A DNA stretch of 64,000 bases, from NCBI RefSeq assembly GCF_002115755.1, contig NZ_JFKA01000004.1, positions 124,001 through 188,000 of the forward strand, in the 5' to 3' direction. This document shows, piece by piece, positions 62,102 through 64,000 of this stretch. The stretch comes from Thalassospira mesophila. GTDB taxonomy: Bacteria > Pseudomonadota > Alphaproteobacteria > Rhodospirillales > Thalassospiraceae. Every line of letters begins with the position of its first letter. Position 1 is the first letter of the stretch. The notes beneath the pieces were generated by a model. The model did not search any database. It was not told where the DNA came from and saw nothing but the letters and a program-made list of their open reading frames with translations. The translations under genes were made by a program, and so were the position numbers.

Positions 62102-64000
62102 TCACGATTCGATCTTTGAAAAATCCGCAATGTCATGCATCGCCGCACGAATCTGCGCAAGCAGCTTCAAACGGTTGGCCCGTTCATCGGCATTGTCGCT
62201 ATTGACCGTTACTTTTTCAAAGAATGCGTCGACCGGTCCGCGCAGTTCAGCAAAACCGGCCATCGCCGCGGCATAATTCTCGGCCCGCATCAGGGGCAAA
62301 GCTTTATGCCGGACGTCGATGAGCGCCTCATACAAACGGCGTTCCTCGTCTTGCGATAAAAGCGCGACATCAACTGTCGCGTCATAGGACGTATCGTCCT
62401 TTTTCTCTTCGATCCGCAAAATATTGGAAGCACGTTTATAGCCAGCCATAAGGTTAACGCCGCTTTCGCCCGATACAAAATCGGCAAGCGCCTCAACCCG
62501 GGCCAACAGACGGACAAGATCGTCTTCGCCATCCAGTGCAAACACGGCAGACACCAGATCATGGCGCACACCCTGTTCACGCAGATGAACTTTTAAACGG
62601 TCAGCAAAGAAGGCAAGAAGGTCTTCAACTGCCGCGTCCCGGCGAATGGAAGCCGGGTATTGGGACACCGCATAGGCAAACAAACGCCGCAGCGGCAAAC
62701 GCAGGCCGTTTTCCAGCACCAGGCGAATAACGCCCAATGCCGCACGACGCAGCGCAAACGGGTCTTTCGACCCGGTGGGTTTTTCATCGACGGTAAAGAA
62801 ACCCGCCAAAGTATCGAGTTTCTCGGCCAGGGCCACTGCCACCGAAACAGGTGCCGTCGGGCAACTGTCAGACGGGCCAGCCGGGGCGTAATGCTCGGCA
62901 ATGGCCTGCGCCACTTCGGGGGCTTCGCCGTCATTATGGGCGTAATATTTGCCCATCAGGCCCTGAAGCTCGGTAAATTCAAACACCATGTTTGACACCA
63001 GATCGGCCTTGGCAATTTCTGCCGCGCGGTCCGCCAGTTTCACATCGCACCCGGTGATGGAAGACGACACTTCACGTGCCAGCCCCCGCATGCGCAAAAC
63101 GCGTTCGGCAATGGTGCCCAGTTTGGCATGAAAAACGATGGTTTCAAGTTTGGGCAGGCGGGATTCCAGCGTAACCTTGCGGTCCTGATCCCAGAAAAAT
63201 TTGGCATCATGCAGGCGGGCGCGCAAAACGCGTTCGTTGCCCGCGATAATCTGCGCGTTGTGGTCCATCGTCACCATATTGGAAATGGTAATAAACCGGG
63301 CCGCCAGCTTGCCGCTGTTTTCTTCAAGAACAAAATATTTCTGATGTTCACGCATCGAGGTTTCCAAAACCTCACGCGGGACATCCATAAACTGGTCGTC
63401 AATTTTGCCCATGACCGGCACCGGCCATTCGACCAGCCCGCAAACTTCGTCAAGCAAGCCCGGATCATCAACCAGTTTCAGCCCGGCATCACTTGCCAGT
63501 TTTTCGCAGCCTTCCGCGATCACGCGTTTGCGCGCTTCGCGGTCCAGCATCACCTTGGCAAAATTCAGTTTGGCTTTGTATTCGCTGGCATTGTTAACAG
63601 TAAACACAGCCGGGGCCAAAAAGCGATGGCCGCTGGTAACATTACCCGCCGTAACCACACCGTCGCCAAAAACTACCGGGATCACGTCACCGTTAAACAG
63701 GCATAAAATACGATCAAGCTGGCGGACCCAGCGCACTTTATGATCCGCCCAGCGCATGGATTTCGGCCAGGGCAGCTTGTTCATCGCATCTTCGATGATA
63801 TCTTTAAGCACCACCGATGCCGCACGGCCCTTTTGTTCGACAATAGCAAACAGGAAAACACCCTTGGGCGTTTCGCGCTTTTCGCATTGCTCCAGCGTCA
63901 CGCCATTACCCGCCAAAAAGCCGTTAATTGCTTTTTCCGGGGCATCGGCACGCGGGCCGCGGCGCTCTTCGCGCAAATCAGGCTGTTTTTCCGGCAAGCT
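62102..64000 (-). CDS. glyS: Glycyl-tRNA synthetase beta subunit, 5' truncated by the window
   Basis: The frame is open to the window edge: the first complete codon visible encodes Ser, followed by LPEKQPDLREERRGPRADAPEKAINGF. Full beta subunits have about 50 more residues, so only the N-terminus is missing. Family parts are FLFAIVEQKGRAA, GGAHWLD-type NGDVIPVVFGDGV, FMDVPREVLETSMREHQKYFVL (key part LETSMREHQKYF) and the C-terminal anticodon-binding region LALMRAENYAAAMAGFAELRGPVDAFFEKV. The alpha subunit gene glyQ should be just upstream, outside the window. The beta subunit binds tRNA(Gly). Confidence 0.96.
   Translation of the reverse strand, partial: SLPEKQPDLREERRGPRADAPEKAINGFLAGNGVTLEQCEKRETPKGVFLFAIVEQKGRAASVVLKDIIEDAMNKLPWPKSMRWADHKVRWVRQLDRILCLFNGDVIPVVFGDGVVTAGNVTSGHRFLAPAVFTVNNASEYKAKLNFAKVMLDREARKRVIAEGCEKLASDAGLKLVDDPGLLDEVCGLVEWPVPVMGKIDDQFMDVPREVLETSMREHQKYFVLEENSGKLAARFITISNMVTMDHNAQIIAGNERVLRARLHDAKFFWDQDRKVTLESRLPKLETIVFHAKLGTIAERVLRMRGLAREVSSSITGCDVKLADRAAEIAKADLVSNMVFEFTELQGLMGKYYAHNDGEAPEVAQAIAEHYAPAGPSDSCPTAPVSVAVALAEKLDTLAGFFTVDEKPTGSKDPFALRRAALGVIRLVLENGLRLPLRRLFAYAVSQYPASIRRDAAVEDLLAFFADRLKVHLREQGVRHDLVSAVFALDGEDDLVRLLARVEALADFVSGESGVNLMAGYKRASNILRIEEKKDDTSYDATVDVALLSQDEERRLYEALIDVRHKALPLMRAENYAAAMAGFAELRGPVDAFFEKVTVNSDNADERANRLKLLAQIRAAMHDIADFSKIES

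Overview
The window reads as a single, gene-dense chromosome segment of an alphaproteobacterium of the Rhodospirillales type, most likely Thalassospira or a close relative. I infer this from protein resemblance, a moderately high GC content, the purS/purQ/short purL trio, short-form hisG, the DUF1476 F1-ATPase inhibitor, UPF0262, and the runs hflK-hflC-DUF2065-degP-serB-miaA-ilvBHC and murA-hisG-hisD-UPF0262-phosphatase-infA-maf-rng-yacG. No rRNA, IS element, prophage or CRISPR array is visible. The left edge cuts an oligopeptide ABC ATPase gene and the right edge cuts glyS.

Layout. 1-1.5 kb: two Dpp/Opp ATPases. 1.5-9.2 kb: GAF/HD-GYP phosphodiesterase, purB, a LysR/EamA divergent pair, a CTP-synthase-like amidotransferase homologue, an orphan NarL-type response regulator and the zeta ATPase inhibitor. 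9.3-15.3 kb: an NRDE protein, purC, purS-purQ-purL, and a periplasmic solute-binding protein. 15.4-27.7 kb: the Mrp/ApbC Fe-S carrier, the membrane quality-control set hflK-hflC-DUF2065-degP, serB, a FitAB-like toxin-antitoxin pair, miaA, and ilvB-ilvH-ilvC. 27.7-34.7 kb: psuG, a divergent PNPOx-like/MocR pair, photolyase, and a CYTH-CHAD protein. 35-44.7 kb: a minus-strand housekeeping cluster (dcd, murA, hisG, hisD, UPF0262, LMW phosphatase, infA, maf, rng, yacG, tRNA-Phe) interrupted by one plus-strand GNAT gene, then two identical tRNA-Thr genes. 44.9-53.2 kb: the most accessory part, with an unrecognised 280-aa protein, a UDP-glucuronate epimerase, a SprA-like protein, a second NarL-type regulator, a double-receiver hybrid kinase, an AcuI-like reductase and two small membrane proteins. 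53.4-57.3 kb: four packed glycosyltransferase genes, probably for LPS core or another surface glycan. 57.5-64 kb: ygfZ, a small toxin-like/HTH pair, ppdK and glyS.

The points I think deserve a second look are: a ~130-nt structured intergenic repeat present twice (4873-4999 and 37691-37830); a MocR regulator whose PLP-binding lysine is arginine; a stand-alone CTP-synthase-type amidotransferase homologue whose catalytic His is Gln; a FitB-like PIN toxin lacking one conserved Asp; a SprA-like protein with a broken HExxH; and the Cys-rich small protein/HTH pair at 58.5-59.3 kb.
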